NCBI GenBank assembly: GCA_018907035.1
Contig: JACCIC010000052.1
Location: forward strand, 1,178,001 to 1,242,000
Origin: Sycobia sp. Sy_11
Lineage: Eukaryota > Arthropoda > Insecta > Hymenoptera > Epichrysomallidae
DNA: 64,000 nt
Direction: 5' to 3'
The translations under genes and the position numbers were made by a program. Each line of letters opens with the position of its first letter. Position 1 is the stretch's first letter. Below are positions 46,403 through 57,139 of the stretch, piece after piece. Below the pieces are notes generated by a model. It ran no database searches, had not been told where the DNA came from, and worked only from the letters and a program-made list of their open reading frames with translations.

Positions 46403-46563
46403 CGTTTTGTAGAACATGCACGCCTGCCTGTCCTCGTCCTCCCCGTATGGACAATCGATGAAACCATCGCAAAGCACGTGGTCATCGATGCATCGATATC
46501 GACCCATGTTGTCCGGTGCCGGGCATGCGAACCTCTCCATTCCTTCGTCCGATTGGGGGCACT
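46403..46563 (-). CDS. LDL-receptor class A domain exon, secreted protein (jelly belly-like candidate)
   Basis: 161-nt exon on the minus strand: acceptor 'ggttttgtag' before 46563 and donor 'gtgagt' after 46403. It enters in phase 1 and leaves in phase 0. It encodes 53 residues with an LDLa module: Cys, FACPAPDNMGRYRC, then IDDHVLCDGFIDCPYGEDED, then CMFYK. The six cysteines and the Asp/Glu calcium cage (D-G-x-x-D-C-x-x-x-x-D-E-D) are all present. It splices in phase with the exon at 43237-43296. A small protein ending LDLa plus TKAHLDVLADALLRWARGR fits the secreted Alk ligand jelly belly of insects. Other small LDLa secretory proteins remain possible. Upstream exons (signal peptide and N-terminus) were not found. 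Confidence 0.85.
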
Positions 46564-46769
46564 CTACAAAACCAAAAAGCATTTTCTACGTTACAAAAAT
46601 TCTAGTCGTTAAAGATCGTCATATATATATTATGTACAATATAATACGATATCATCATATCATATCGTGTCATCATACCATATCATTATATGATATCATA
46701 TCATTTACTAATTTATAATGTATTTTTGTATATACATTTTAAACTATTGCTCTGAAATTCGAAATATAT
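46564..46769. repeat. Intronic DNA with ATCAT-type repeats
   Basis: Imperfect 'catatcat' pentamer-like repeats at 46640-46705, upstream (minus strand) of the LDLa exon. The next upstream exon is not visible. Confidence 0.6.
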
Positions 46770-47095
46770 ACTCTATATCAGCTTGGGAAGGACATAGGCT
46801 ATCTTTTATATTAAAGGAAGCCTATTTAGTCCATAAATATTGCGTACATACATTATAAGCGGCGTATTATAATTGAATGGTGATAGGAAACCGAGTTCAC
46901 CGTTGACTCCGAATATTGTGCGCGTAGTAAATTTGTACCGTACGCGTGCGCAATCAATGCTCTTACTAGTCCGTTCCACCAGCGGCCAGTAGGTGGTGAC
47001 TTGAAATTATGCCGAATATCGATTCAAAGTAATTAGTTTAAACTATTAATACCAGACCAGCTAATTTGAATGGTCATACCCAAATTTGGAATGGG
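46770..47095 (+). repeat. Unclassified interspersed repeat X, copy 1
   Basis: Shares 'cttgggaaggacataggcta' (46782) and 'aaactattaataccag' (47040 region) with copy 2 at 47625-47890, and the block 'agcggccagtaggtgg' with 'agcggccactaggtgg'. Non-coding. It is broken off at 'caaatttggaatggg' by a PLE tail. Confidence 0.6.
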
Positions 47096-47610
47096 TTAAA
47101 TTAATAAATATTTTTCTTGGTCTTATAGTTTTTCTAGTATAATATCTTATTTAAAATAATAACAGTCAGACTGTTTATGTTTATATTCACCCCGAAGAAT
47201 CTGAAATAGAATTTATTACTGCAATAAATTATATCAAAAATTATATTAAAAATTAAACATGAAAATAAAAATAAAATTAATAATAACATAAAAAATAAAC
47301 TAAAAATAATAAAAACAATATTCTATATTAGTAAAGGATAACCTGACTGCCCCCATCACCTTAAATTTAGTTTACCTTTGGCGCCTGATGTCTCGGTCCG
47401 CTACGGTTCATCCTTAATATTATATATATTGTTTTTATTATTTTTATTTTATTGATTATTTTATTTTATTATTAATTTTATTTTAATTTTAATTATTAAT
47501 TTTCAATATAATTTATTGTGGTAATAAGTTCTATTTCAAATTCTTCAGGGGTGAATATAAATAAGGACAGTCTGACTGCCATTATTTTAGTTAATATATC
47601 ATATCATATC
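47096..47610. repeat. Inverted pair of Penelope-like tails with hammerhead remnant
   Basis: Left arm (47097-47385, minus): 'ttaataaatatttttcttgg', 'aacagtcagactgtttatgt', 'attagtaaaggataacctga', 'accttaaatttagtttacct'. The centre (47386-47420) carries the complement of 'ggatgaaccgtagcggaccg', a decayed form of the family A hammerhead region. Right arm (47495-47605, plus): 'tctatttcaaattcttcagg', 'aaggacagtctgactgccat'. The two arms read outward from the hammerhead. Confidence 0.65.
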
Positions 47611-47624
47611 ATATCATATACTAA

Positions 47625-47890
47625 TTTATAAAGACAAAGCGTGTTTTTATTTGTACACGATAACCGATAAAACTACTGAACCGATTTTGTGAAATTTGAC
47701 ATATAGATTCTATATTATCTTGGGAAGGACATAGGCTATGTTTTTTATTGAAAATCATTTTACTTTCATCAATAAATTAAGTTAATGGTTTTAACAACCA
47801 GTTTCATCAGCGGCCACTAGGTGGCGTCTTGAATCACGAACATCAACTCAAAGTAGTCTGCTTAAACTATTAATACCAGGTCAGCTCAAA
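47625..47890 (+). repeat. Repeat X, copy 2, left half
   Basis: Contains 'aaaactactgaaccgatttt' and 'tgggaaggacataggctatg', phrases common to short non-autonomous insect repeats, then the 'cggccactaggtggcg' block. It is split at CGAACGTTCA by the Jockey-like element; the right half resumes at 52261. Confidence 0.6.
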
Positions 47891-48430
47891 CGAACGTTCA
47901 CACATACATCCTCGTCCACATTCAGTGATATGATCATCGCATGAGACATCATGATATAACATCGACACATCAATTCTCATTTATCTCTTACATAACTTGT
48001 AATTTATAATTTATATAATTTATAAATTATAAGTTTGTAAGAAACTCTTAAAACATTTTAAAACTAACCTTAAAAATTTTAACTTTAATTTTTTAATTTG
48101 TTAATTTTAATTTTAATTCAATTTTAACTATAAACTTTATTTTAATTTTAACTTAAATTCTCATCTATCTTAGACTCAAACTAACCTCTCTTAAATTAAA
48201 CTTATATAATTTATATTTGACTTACCTCACTTTTTAACTAATTCTATAACTAATATATATATATTTATTTAGAATTTAATCATTCCTATATTTATATTTA
48301 TATATACATATTTAAATATTTCTTCATAGCTATAATCTCCCACTTCACACCTTTCCCTCTACCCTTAACCCCCCTCCAATCATAAACTGGAGGCAATTAC
48401 CTTCCTCCACTCATTTGTAAGTCCGACTCC

Positions 48431-49488
48431 ATGGACATGGACACCGGTCTTACCACCGACCTCGACGGTCTCCCCCCCCCCCCAAGCTGATAGCAATTAT
48501 CATTGGCCTCCGGGATCACATTGACTGCTTACAAAATATAATAACCACTACCACAACAGACCCAACCTTCTCTCAATCGGTAGCAACATCACGCCACACC
48601 ACCGGAACTTCTATATCATTCTCGTCCGCCACGGATTTCTGTCAGGAGGCAGCAATTTTCTGCACCCCCGCTACCAAAATAACCGTCTCCGAATCAACTC
48701 CGATCTCCGAAGAAGCCGAGTTCATGAAGCGAGGCCGTAAACGCATTCGCGTTGCCAAATCCGCATCAACGCTCTCCGATGTGGATTCTGACACTGAAAA
48801 AGAATCCACCATCGCTGTTCGACCTCCACCTCCCATTATCATCCGCCAAAAAATGATTTGGCCAAAACTAAAGATCGCCATAGAGAATGCCGGAATCTCC
48901 GTTCGCCGGGCCGTCAACACCTCTGACTCGGTCAAGGTGTACGCGGCAACGCTAGACGACTTCAGACACATAACGGCCCGCCTAGAAAATACTAAAATAC
49001 AATATACCACCAATCAACTTCCCGAAGAACGGGACTTGGTTGTAGTCATTCGTGATATTAACGAAGCCATCCAAGACGAAGACATCCTGAATGAACTAAA
49101 TTCGAAAGGTTACACCCAACGACGAATTCACCGAATGCGTAGCGGCGAAAAAATCTGGCCGCTAGTGGCCGTTCACCTAGACCCCTCCTCACCCGCCGCT
49201 AAGTCAATGTTCGACTTAAGCACCATCGGTGGCCTCCACATAAAAGTGGAGGCAAAGAGGAAGTCGAAAGGCATACAGCTCATACAGAAAAAGAGCATCA
49301 CCCCCAATCCTCATAAAAATCAGGCAAACCCCATCCGCACCACATATGCGAGCATAGCGAGCAACAGTGCAGCATCAGCGGCACCGTTGCACATCAACTC
49401 GCCTCCCATTGCGTCCGAATTGCAAAACATCATAATGCAGTTCGTCACGTACATTACCGCCGCTCTCTGCAGACCTAACATTGGCTAA
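48431..49488 (+). pseudogene. Jockey-like ORF1 (gag-like), one homopolymer frameshift
   Basis: The ATG at 48431 (MDMDTGLTTDLDGL) runs into a C12 tract (48472-48483). With one more C the frame would join the long frame that stays open from 48484, through MKRGRKRIRVAKSAS (48724), to 49488. The gag core is 'LVVVIRDINEAIQDEDILNE', 'RIHRMRSGEKIWPLVAVHLD' and 'LSTIGGLHIKVEAKRKSKGI'. Directly after that, where CCHC zinc knuckles should follow, the sequence jumps to 'QLIQKKSITP', so the knuckles are deleted. The frame overlaps ORF2 by a few bases. Confidence 0.85.
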
Positions 49489-51849
49489 TTCCGAGATAAA
49501 GATCCTCAACTGGAACGCCAACGGCATCCTCTGCAGAAATAGATCTCTAGAACTCCTCCAACTCTTGGAGGAGGAAAACATCGGGATCGCCTGCATCACA
49601 GAGACCCACCTCAACCCATCCCAGAAACTCTTCCTTCCAAACTACATCACGAATAGGAAGGACAGAGAGCACTTTAACGGTGGGGGCGTGGCAATCCTCG
49701 TCCACGAATTACAACTGCCTCCATCTGCGAGACAATAGGGGTTGAAATTTTCCTCCAAAAAGGTCCCTTGAGGGTAATTGCATACTATAACTCTCCACAA
49801 CTCCAGAACAACTTGAAAGATCTTGCCTTGCTTCTCAGCAGCAATATCCCCACAATCATGGCCGGGGACCTCAATGCTAAGCACCCCTCTTGGGGCTGCG
49901 GCTCCAGAAACAGCAACGACCGCGCCCTCCTCAAAAAAACAATTCGGCATGATTTTACAGTGGAAAAATTTTTCCCTCCCCTATTCAACCTAGAGACGTC
50001 AGCCTTTCGATGCAGACCCGTATTATCGATCTCTCAAATCGATGAAGAGATCACCTCCCTGTCTAATGACTTTACTGTTAGAATCGCTACATTCCCCCGC
50101 CCTCCACAGGGCACTAATAATAACCACCCCGACGGTATTTTGAAGCTAATTAAGCAAAAGAATAGAATCCGGAGGAAATGGCAACATCTTAGAACTCCAC
50201 TTCTCAAAACCCAACTCAACTCCTTACAAAGGGACATCCACTCTCGGATAAACGAGCTCAGAAACAGCCGCTTCAACGATTTCATCACTGAAGCCGAAAC
50301 TCACCCCAAAAACGTTTGGAAGGTGATAAAATCTATACGAGGCAGTCGCCCTTGCCTTCCACCACTCAAGAAAAATTACCAAACATTCTCACTCGCTGAA
50401 CAAAAGGCCGAGATCTTCGTATCATCTCTCAGCAATCAGTGCTCACCTCTACCCAGCGTACCAGAACTCTCACGCTTTCATGAGCATGTCACCCAGACAG
50501 CTCAACACTTCCTCCCTTCAAACAGGGACATCACCCCTACCTCCCCCAAAGAGATACGCGACTTCATTCGCAGTCTTCAAAACAAGAAAGCCCCTGGTGT
50601 TGACATAATCAATAACAACACACTAAAAATCCTCCCCCACAAACACATCGTGTCCATTTGCAATATCGTAAACGCAATGATGAGACATCAATAGTTTCCC
50701 AAGGCCTGGAAAACGGCCATAATGGTCTGTCTTCTAAAAGCCGGGAAGCCCCTCGACGACCCCGCAAGCTATCATTCCATCAGTCTTCTAAACTCCCTAA
50801 GCAAAGTGGCCGAAAGCGTTATCTTAAAACGCCTCTCCACCTCGGTCACCAGAAAAAACCTCATACCTGACTGTCAGCATGGGTTCCTCACAGGGCACAG
50901 CACCTGTCACCAACTTCTCAGAGTTACGAAACTCATTGCTGACTACATGAACAGACGGCTGCACACAACGATGCTGCTGTTAGATGTCCAGCAAGCCTTC
51001 GACAGGGTATGGCATGACGGGCTCGTCTTGAAGCTCATTGCCAATGACATCCCCCATTATTTGATCGGGATAATAAAGTCGTTCCTATCAGACCGATTTA
51101 TTCTAGTTAGGGTAGGCAACTCCCTTTCCGCTCCAAAGGCCATCTCAGCCAGCGTCCCTCAAGCGTCTAAGCTCTCCCCCCTACTTTTTACTTTTTTCTG
51201 ACATAATCTTCCCATACACGATACAATTACCACGACACTCTACGCGGACTATATTGCCCTCATAGACGCAACTAAAACAATCTGCCACAGCGCCTCAAGG
51301 CTAAACAGATTTCTACCACACCTCATCAACTGGTACTCACGGTGGAGACTCTCCATCAACGAGAGCAAGTCCAGTGCAATCTTCATCTCCCGTAAAAACC
51401 GCACCCCTCCAAAAATAACGATCAAAGGCTGCTCCATCCCGTGGAGCCAATCTGTCAAATACCTCGGAGTGACGTTCGACAGGAACCTATCCTGGAACAA
51501 ACACCTCCGCCTCACCAGGAGCAAAATGCTAGAAGCCTTCTTAAAGCTCAAACCTTTCTTCCATAGCAAAACCCTGTCACCCAGAACAAAGGCCAGAGCA
51601 TTCTCCGCCATCATCAGGAGCATTACCACATACGCCATCCTCATCTGGGGGTCCATCCCCCTAGAAAGACTTCAGCGACTCCAAGGCACCTACACGAGGC
51701 TGCTACGCTCTTCCCTGAACACCTCTTGGTACTTATGGAACACTCAAGTACTTAAGGAAAATAACCTTCTTGCTCTCAACGATTACGCGCACAAATTCGC
51801 CAAAAATCTGAGAGAATCAAGTAAACAGCACCCGAAATCCAATCCCTGA
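49481..51849 (+). pseudogene. Jockey-like ORF2: endonuclease and RT, broken
   Basis: Endonuclease: 'EIKILNWNANGILCRNRSLE' and 'GIACITETHLNP'. A frameshift near 49725 is followed by 'AGDLNAKHPSWGCGSRNSND'. After 'KKTIRHDFTV' the C-terminal half of the nuclease, with its SDH motif, is missing. RT: 'LQNKKAPGVDIINNNTLKIL', a stop (TAG, 50692), 'WKTAIMVCLLKAGKP' and 'YHSISLLNSLSKVAE'. Then 'DCQHGFLTGHST', 'LLLDVQQAFDRVWHDGL' (motif A), another stop near 51200, and 'LYADYIALID', where the second Asp of YADD is Tyr. The thumb is 'VKYLGVTFDRNLSWNKHL'. Stop at 51849. No RNase H. Confidence 0.9.
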
Positions 51850-52250
51850 GTAGTATCCGTCCTAAATAGACGGATCGCTACAGGAGGCCTTGCCACCTGA
51901 TCAACGATCCGTAACCCCATCAGCCACTACCGGCCACTCCGTGCTTCGTTTTCGAACGTAAGCCTCTGTCCCCAAGAAGGCAGAGCCCCTAAACTCACCA
52001 ATTCCTCCCCTATCCACATCCCACTCCTACGACCCCACCCCTACACCGTTCCATTTAATAATATTTTATCCCAACAGGTAAAGGGAATGATACCTTCGGG
52101 TAGGAATCCCTGCGGGGAGGGGTTTTAGTCGGTAGGCATGCGAGCAAAGGCTCCATGAATCCGACACTACCTCTCTTAGAGATGTGTCTTTATAAGATTT
52201 CCCCTCCCCGCGTCACAAAAAAAACAAAAACAAAAACAAAAAAAAAAAAA
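51850..52250 (+). other. 3' UTR and A-rich tail of the Jockey-like element
   Basis: GC-rich non-coding sequence ('gtaaagggaatgataccttc', 'gaatccctgcggggaggggt') ending in interrupted poly-A. Confidence 0.8.
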
Positions 52251-52260
52251 CGAACGTTCA

Positions 52261-52407
52261 TATCCAACTTTGGGATTCGTATCCTAAAGAAGGTGTGATG
52301 TTAGTCGGTATTACCTTTGTTGTTCTTCAGGTTAATCTGACACTACTCTCACACCTTATGGATATCTTTTGATTTTTGTAAATTTTATTTTCTCTTACGT
52401 GAGAAAA

Positions 52408-52450
<43 letters not shown>

Positions 52451-52601
52451 GTTTCTTTCTTCTTCTCTTATAAAATGGTTCTGTATCCCATTTTTGTTTC
52501 TATACGTTATATTAACTTCAGAATTGTGAGAAGAGACTATATTTTTTTAGTTTGAACAAAAAAAATGATGGCAAAATAAAGTTCTTTACCAATAACCTCA
52601 A

Positions 52602-52652
<51 letters not shown>

Positions 52653-52679
52653 ACATATTATATATACACATTTTAAATA
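52261..52679 (+). repeat. Repeat X copy 2, right half, with (CT)n and (TA)n
   Basis: 'tatccaactttgggattcgt' to 'cacaccttatggatatcttt' continues repeat X after the Jockey insertion. It matches 53775-53890 ('tgttcttcaggttcatctaa', 'tagatatctttt'). (CT)n at 52411-52450 and (TA)n at 52603-52650 follow. Confidence 0.6.
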
Positions 52680-53395
52680 CGGTTTCTACTGAGAAATATT
52701 GTATTGGCGTGTACGGGCGGTTGTTTACGTTATCCCGTTGCCTCAAGACGATTTCTATTGGTAGTTGTGTGTTCCGATGCTAGAATGCGATGTCCAGGTG
52801 TCTCTGGGCGATTTCTACGGAGAATATTGTATTTAGTTGATAGAAAACGACATCTAGGTATGAAGAAATCATCTTCTATGGGAAGATTCGGGTAGATACG
52901 GTAAAATACGATATCTAGGTCTTTCCGAACGATTTCTACGGGGAGTATTGTGTTTAGTCATTAGGAAGTGATGCTAGCTTTCTCGGGACGACTTCTACTA
53001 AGACTACGTATTTAGTTGGTTTTTTTAGTATTTAGTATTTTTATTTATTATTTTTCGGACGGTAGAAAATGATATCCAGGTATGACGAGACGACTTCTGC
53101 GGGGAGTGTTGTATATAGTTGGTGGGAAACAATGTCCAGCTATGTCAGTACGACTTCTATGAAGAGATTCGTATTCTATCATTCGATAGAATAACACGTA
53201 CACTTCCAGTAAGTGTCGTCTTTGCATACCTGGAAATTGCATTCTACCTTCCGAACACAAATCTCTCTATAGTAGTCGTCCCGAGACTATTCCTATTGCC
53301 CGAACATGATGCTCTCTGTAAACGTCGTCTTGAGATACTTGGACACATTTTTCTATCTTTCAAACTCGAAAGTATAATTTTCTCCATCGAAGCCA
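52680..53395. repeat. Inverted array of ~60-bp satellite units
   Basis: From 52690 to about 53170, units near 60 bp repeat in one direction, recognisable by 'acgatttctacggggagtat' and 'atatctaggt' or 'atgtccagg'. At 53175-53195 the palindrome 'attctatcattcgatagaat' marks a turn. The units then read in the opposite direction ('agtcgtcccgagac', 'acctggaaattgcattctac') to about 53390. One unit is disrupted by AT-rich sequence near 53015-53055. Non-coding. Confidence 0.7.
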
Positions 53396-53654
<259 letters not shown>

Positions 53655-53692
53655 TCTCGGGTGAAGCCGAGACGGTGGATGCTAGTTATATT
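53655..53692 (+). repeat. End-like motif of repeat X
   Basis: 'ctcgggtgaagccgagacgg' then 'tggatgctagt' resembles the terminal phrase common in short non-autonomous insect repeats. It may be the end of repeat X copy 2. Confidence 0.4.
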
Positions 53693-53764
53693 ATAAAAAC
53701 TGTAAGACCGATAAAATATTTATTAATTTAATTCAGAACAGTCGGCATAAGTACAATTTTTAAT
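53693..53764 (+). repeat. Penelope-like terminal fragment
   Basis: 'aaactgtaagaccgataaaa' then 'atttattaatttaattcaga' and 'acagtcggcataagtacaat', matching 347-412 and 23011-23080. Only the extreme end is present. Confidence 0.65.
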
Positions 53765-53896
53765 TTTAATTGGGATGAATTAGTATCCTGAAAAGTTGTG
53801 ATTAGTCAATATTAGTTTTTTTGTTCTTCAGGTTCATCTAACACTTCCATCACCTTAGATATCTTTTGTACAGTTTATTTTTTCTTATATGGGAAA

Positions 53897-53940
<44 letters not shown>
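53765..53940 (+). repeat. Repeat X copy 3, right half, with (CT)n
   Basis: 'gaattagtatcctgaaaagt', 'tgttcttcaggttcatctaa' and 'cttagatatcttttg' match 52270-52375, again followed by (CT)n (53901-53938). Confidence 0.6.
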
Positions 53941-54010
53941 AGTTGACACCAGAAACACATTATTCGAAGTATGTATTTGAAAATACGGAAATATATGAAA
54001 TATAAATATA

Positions 54011-55285
54011 CGAGGTGTGATCAAAAAGTAAAGTGAATGCTCAGATTTCACGAACTACGTACGTTCGATCTTTGATTTTTTTTTATTATTTGTTGATACA
54101 CTTATTCCGATCATCGTTTGAGTTCTGTAGCATTTTTAGTTTGTTTTTTAGAGGTATAAAGGTTAGAAATATTTTGCCTGTTTATCGAGACCTACTATTA
54201 AGAAAAAGGATCAAAGAATTAGCATTAAATTTTTTGTACAAAACAGAATCAAAATTTCTAGAATACTTGAAGTTTTGACAGTTGCATACGGTGAGTCTAC
54301 TTTGAGTAAAATGAATGTGTATATGTCGTACAAGCTCTTTCAAGAAGGCCGAGAAGATACTCATGACAAACTTCGTTCTGGATGATCCCACACGTCAACA
54401 ACTGACAAAAACGTTGAAAAAGTGGAAAAAATAATGTTGGGGAATTGTCGAATTACCGTAACGAAAGTTTCTGATGATATCTGCATCTCGTTTGGTTCGT
54501 GACAAGCAATTTTATCGGAGGTTTAGGCATGAAATGTATGTTAGCAAAATTTGTTCCGAAATTGCTAAATTTTAACCAAAAGAAATGTCGCATAAGCATT
54601 GCTCAGGAGCTGTTAAATGACACCAATGATAGATCATATTTGTTGAAAAAGCTCATAAGAGTTGATAAAACATAGATATATGATTATGACGTTGAAACTA
54701 AGGTTCAATCATCCCAGTTGCAACATTAGCAATCACCAAGCCGAAAAAAAGCAAGCCAAGTTCGATTAAATGTCAAGGTGTTGCTTACTGTTTTTTTTTT
54801 TTTTTAATTATCATGGCATAGTGTATCTAGAGTTCTTACTACAAGGACGTACAGTTAATAAGATATATTACCTTGAAGTTATGCGCCGTTTCAGTTAAGC
54901 AATACACAAAATACGTCGGGAACTATGGAAAAACCAATCATAGTTATTACACCTCGAGAATGCGCCAGCTCATATGTCATTGTTTGTTCGTATTTTTTTG
55001 ACCAATAACCAGACCGTAATCATATTTCAGCCATTGTATTCACGAGATTGGGCTCCCCGTGACCTTTCCTGTTTGCAAAACTTAAAAGATCCATGAAAAA
55101 ATGGTGTTTTATTATAATTAAGAAAATATATAATAGAAATGCTTTGGAAATTAGAAAAAGTGCTAACATAAGCACACGTATTATATCTCAGGAGGATTAT
55201 TTTGAAGCAGAGAACATAAATATTGATGAATAACTAAATATTTTTGACAAAAATAAAAATTCACCTTACTTTTAATTACACATTG
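54011..55285 (+). mobile_element. mariner transposon 5 (1275 bp, heavily degraded)
   Basis: Left end CGAGGTGTGATCAAAAAGTA and right complement CAATGTGTAATTAAAAGTAA, flanked by TA at 54009-54010 and 55286-55287. The internal frame is peppered with stops, so this is an old copy. It lies between repeat X copy 3 and the second satellite array. Confidence 0.88.
54180..55240 (+). pseudogene. mariner transposase pseudogene (lineage 5)
   Basis: Recognisable remnants in changing frames: 'RIKELALNFLYKTESKFLEY', 'EGREDTHDKLRSGWSHTSTT', 'DKNVEKVEKIMLGNCRITVT', the first Asp region replaced by 'LIRVDKT' (TGDET expected), 'FNYHGIVYLEFLLQGRTVNK'-like sequence near 54820, 'HLENAPAHMSLFVRIFLTNN'-like sequence near 54955, and a PLYSRDWAPRDLSCLQNLK version of the third Asp block near 55035. 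No catalytic site is intact. Confidence 0.8.
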
Positions 55286-55319
55286 TATTTAAAATTTAAA
55301 TACGTTATCTCAAGTAAAT

Positions 55320-55695
55320 ATTGTAGTTTCATCTTCGTTTGGCAGAAAAATATATCCAGGAATTTCGAGAAGATTTCTACGGGAAGTATGATTTTCGGAT
55401 AACTGAATACGAAACTCCTTGTACAAGCATTCCATACAAACGTGCACATGGTATTCTGCCATTGGAATATGAAACTCCCCGTAGAAATCGTCCCACGATA
55501 CCTGTACATTATATTCTACCGACTTAATATTGAATTCCCCATTGAAGTCTTCCCGAGACACCTGGGCATCGTATTCTACCGTTCAACTACGAAACCCCCC
55601 GTACAAGTCGTCCCTACACACCTGAATATCGTATCCTGATGCCCGAATACGGAGTTACAATATTTCACCATAGAAGTAGTAGGTAAGATGTATAC
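55320..55695. repeat. Second inverted array of ~60-bp satellite units
   Basis: One forward unit (55340-55395: 'atatatccaggaatttcgag', 'agatttctacgggaagtatg') is followed by about five reverse units ('gaaactccccgtagaaatcg', 'acacctgggcatcgtattct'), each 59-61 bp. Same family as 52680-53395. Open frames on both strands here are by-products of the repeat length. Confidence 0.7.
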
Positions 55696-55752
55696 CAGGG
55701 GCAAATGTTGAAATATACTGATATTTCTGTCAGTTCTCGCTAGCAATATGTA

Positions 55753-57137
55753 CCAGTAGATTGTTTAAAAAGTTCGTAGGCTGATATATAGATGTTGTTC
55801 TTAGAATTAAATCCATATAATTTTTTAATTAGGTTTAACCTTCAAAAGATATTTATATAAATTTGACAGCTATTAGACAATTGGTTCATAAGATATAGCA
55901 TTGTGAGTAATGTAAGTTTTGTGATCGCGAAAGAAATGGATAAGAATATGTTATGATAAGAGTATGATAAGAAAATGTTCGTATGTTAATTAAACATTGC
56001 TTTTTCGCGAAAATAATACTATGGATGTTAAAGCTTTGTTTAATAAATATAATATCGACACTGCATCTGGAAAATCTACCGTTGAAAAGTGGTTTGCTAA
56101 CTTTAAACGTGGCTAAATAAGCATCGAAGAGGATGCACGCAGTAGACGTCGGAAGAACACTCTTACCGACGAAAACAGCAAAAAAGTCCACAAAAGAATT
56201 TTAAATGATTTTAAAGTCAAGTTGATGGCGATAGCTGAGACTCTAAAGATATTAAAAAAATAAGTTTAACATATTTTGCATAAATATTTGAATATACAAA
56301 AGTTGTATGAAAGTAGGTACCGCGTGTGCTCACAATTGATCAAAAGCAACAATGTGTTGATGATTCGACGCAATTTTTAGAGCTATTCAACTGTAAAAAA
56401 GACGAATTTTTCTATCAATATATGACAATGGATGGAGTATGGCTCCATCGCTACACTTCGTAGTCCCATCGATAGTCTTCTGAGTAGATTCAACGCGGTA
56501 AACCAAATCAAAGCGTGAAAAAATACAACAGTCAGCTGATAAGATTATGACATCAGTATTTTGAGATGCGCGTGGTATAATATTCATCGACTACCTTGAG
56601 AAGGGCAATTCTATCAATAGCGATTATTACGTAATGTTGGTGGAAAGTTTAAATAAAAAAATTACAAAAAACAGTCTCAGTTGATGAAGAAAAGTGTTGC
56701 TACGTCAAGAAAGTACACCTCACAAATCAATAAAAACATTGCATGAATTAGGCTATGAATTATTTTCCCACCCACCGTATTCTCCAGCTATGGTTCCCAA
56801 TGACTTTTTCATGTTTGTAGACCTTAAAATAATGCTTGTTGAAAAAAATTCAGCACTGATAAAGAGCTAATAACCGAAACTAAGGTTTATTTTGAGTGTA
56901 AAGACAAGTCCTTCTATAAAAATATTTTCGGTAAATTGTATGATCGTTATAATCGTTGCTAAAAGTCAAATATTAAAGATAATTTGTTTAGTAGTGATGA
57001 CGAGTGATGACGATGATGTTTTGGGTTCTCATTTTGAGAATAATGAGATATGAAATATAAAATAAAAATATAAAAAATATATAATAATTTATTGTTGTCT
57101 TTTTTTTGAAGTCAGAAAATTTTTTAAACCGATCTTG
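55753..57137 (+). mobile_element. mariner transposon 6 (about 1.4 kb, heavily degraded)
   Basis: Left end 'ccagtagattgtttaaaaag' and right complement 'caagatcggtttaaaaaatt' share the GTTTAAAAAG core. TA occurs on each side (55751-55752, 57138-57139). The ends are diverged, so the boundaries are approximate. Confidence 0.75.
56021..56965 (+). pseudogene. mariner transposase pseudogene (lineage 6)
   Basis: From 'MDVKALFNKYNIDTASGKST' through 'EKWFANFKRG', a stop, 'DARSRRRKNTLTDENSKKVH' and 'IAETLKILKK'. After a gap come 'QFLELFNCKKDEFFYQYMTM' and 'DGVWLHRYTS', where the first Asp block should read DETW. Near 56690-56760 'HELGYELFSHPPYSPAMVPN' has Ala in place of the Asp of YSPD, and 'DFFMFVDLKIML' keeps the final Asp. 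Clearly dead; distantly related to lineage 7. Confidence 0.8.
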
Positions 57138-57139
57138 TA

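Larger units (their letters stand above)
47891..52260 (+). mobile_element. Jockey-like non-LTR retrotransposon with 10-bp target duplication
   Basis: CGAACGTTCA at 47891-47900 is repeated at 52251-52260, directly after an A-rich tail (52218-52250). The element proper is 47901-52250. An AT-rich 5' UTR of ~530 bp is followed by ORF1 (gag-like) and an ORF2 of endonuclease and RT without RNase H, which is the Jockey organisation. It is inserted inside repeat X copy 2. Its GC content is well above the surroundings. Several lesions make it inactive. Confidence 0.92.

Noticed and set aside
46403..46563. LDLa exon as prohormone-4 or an ITG-like neuropeptide precursor
   Set aside because: As I recall those precursors, the LDLa spacing and the C-terminus differ; the ALLRWARGR ending fits jelly belly better. 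Left as a candidate because no search was possible.
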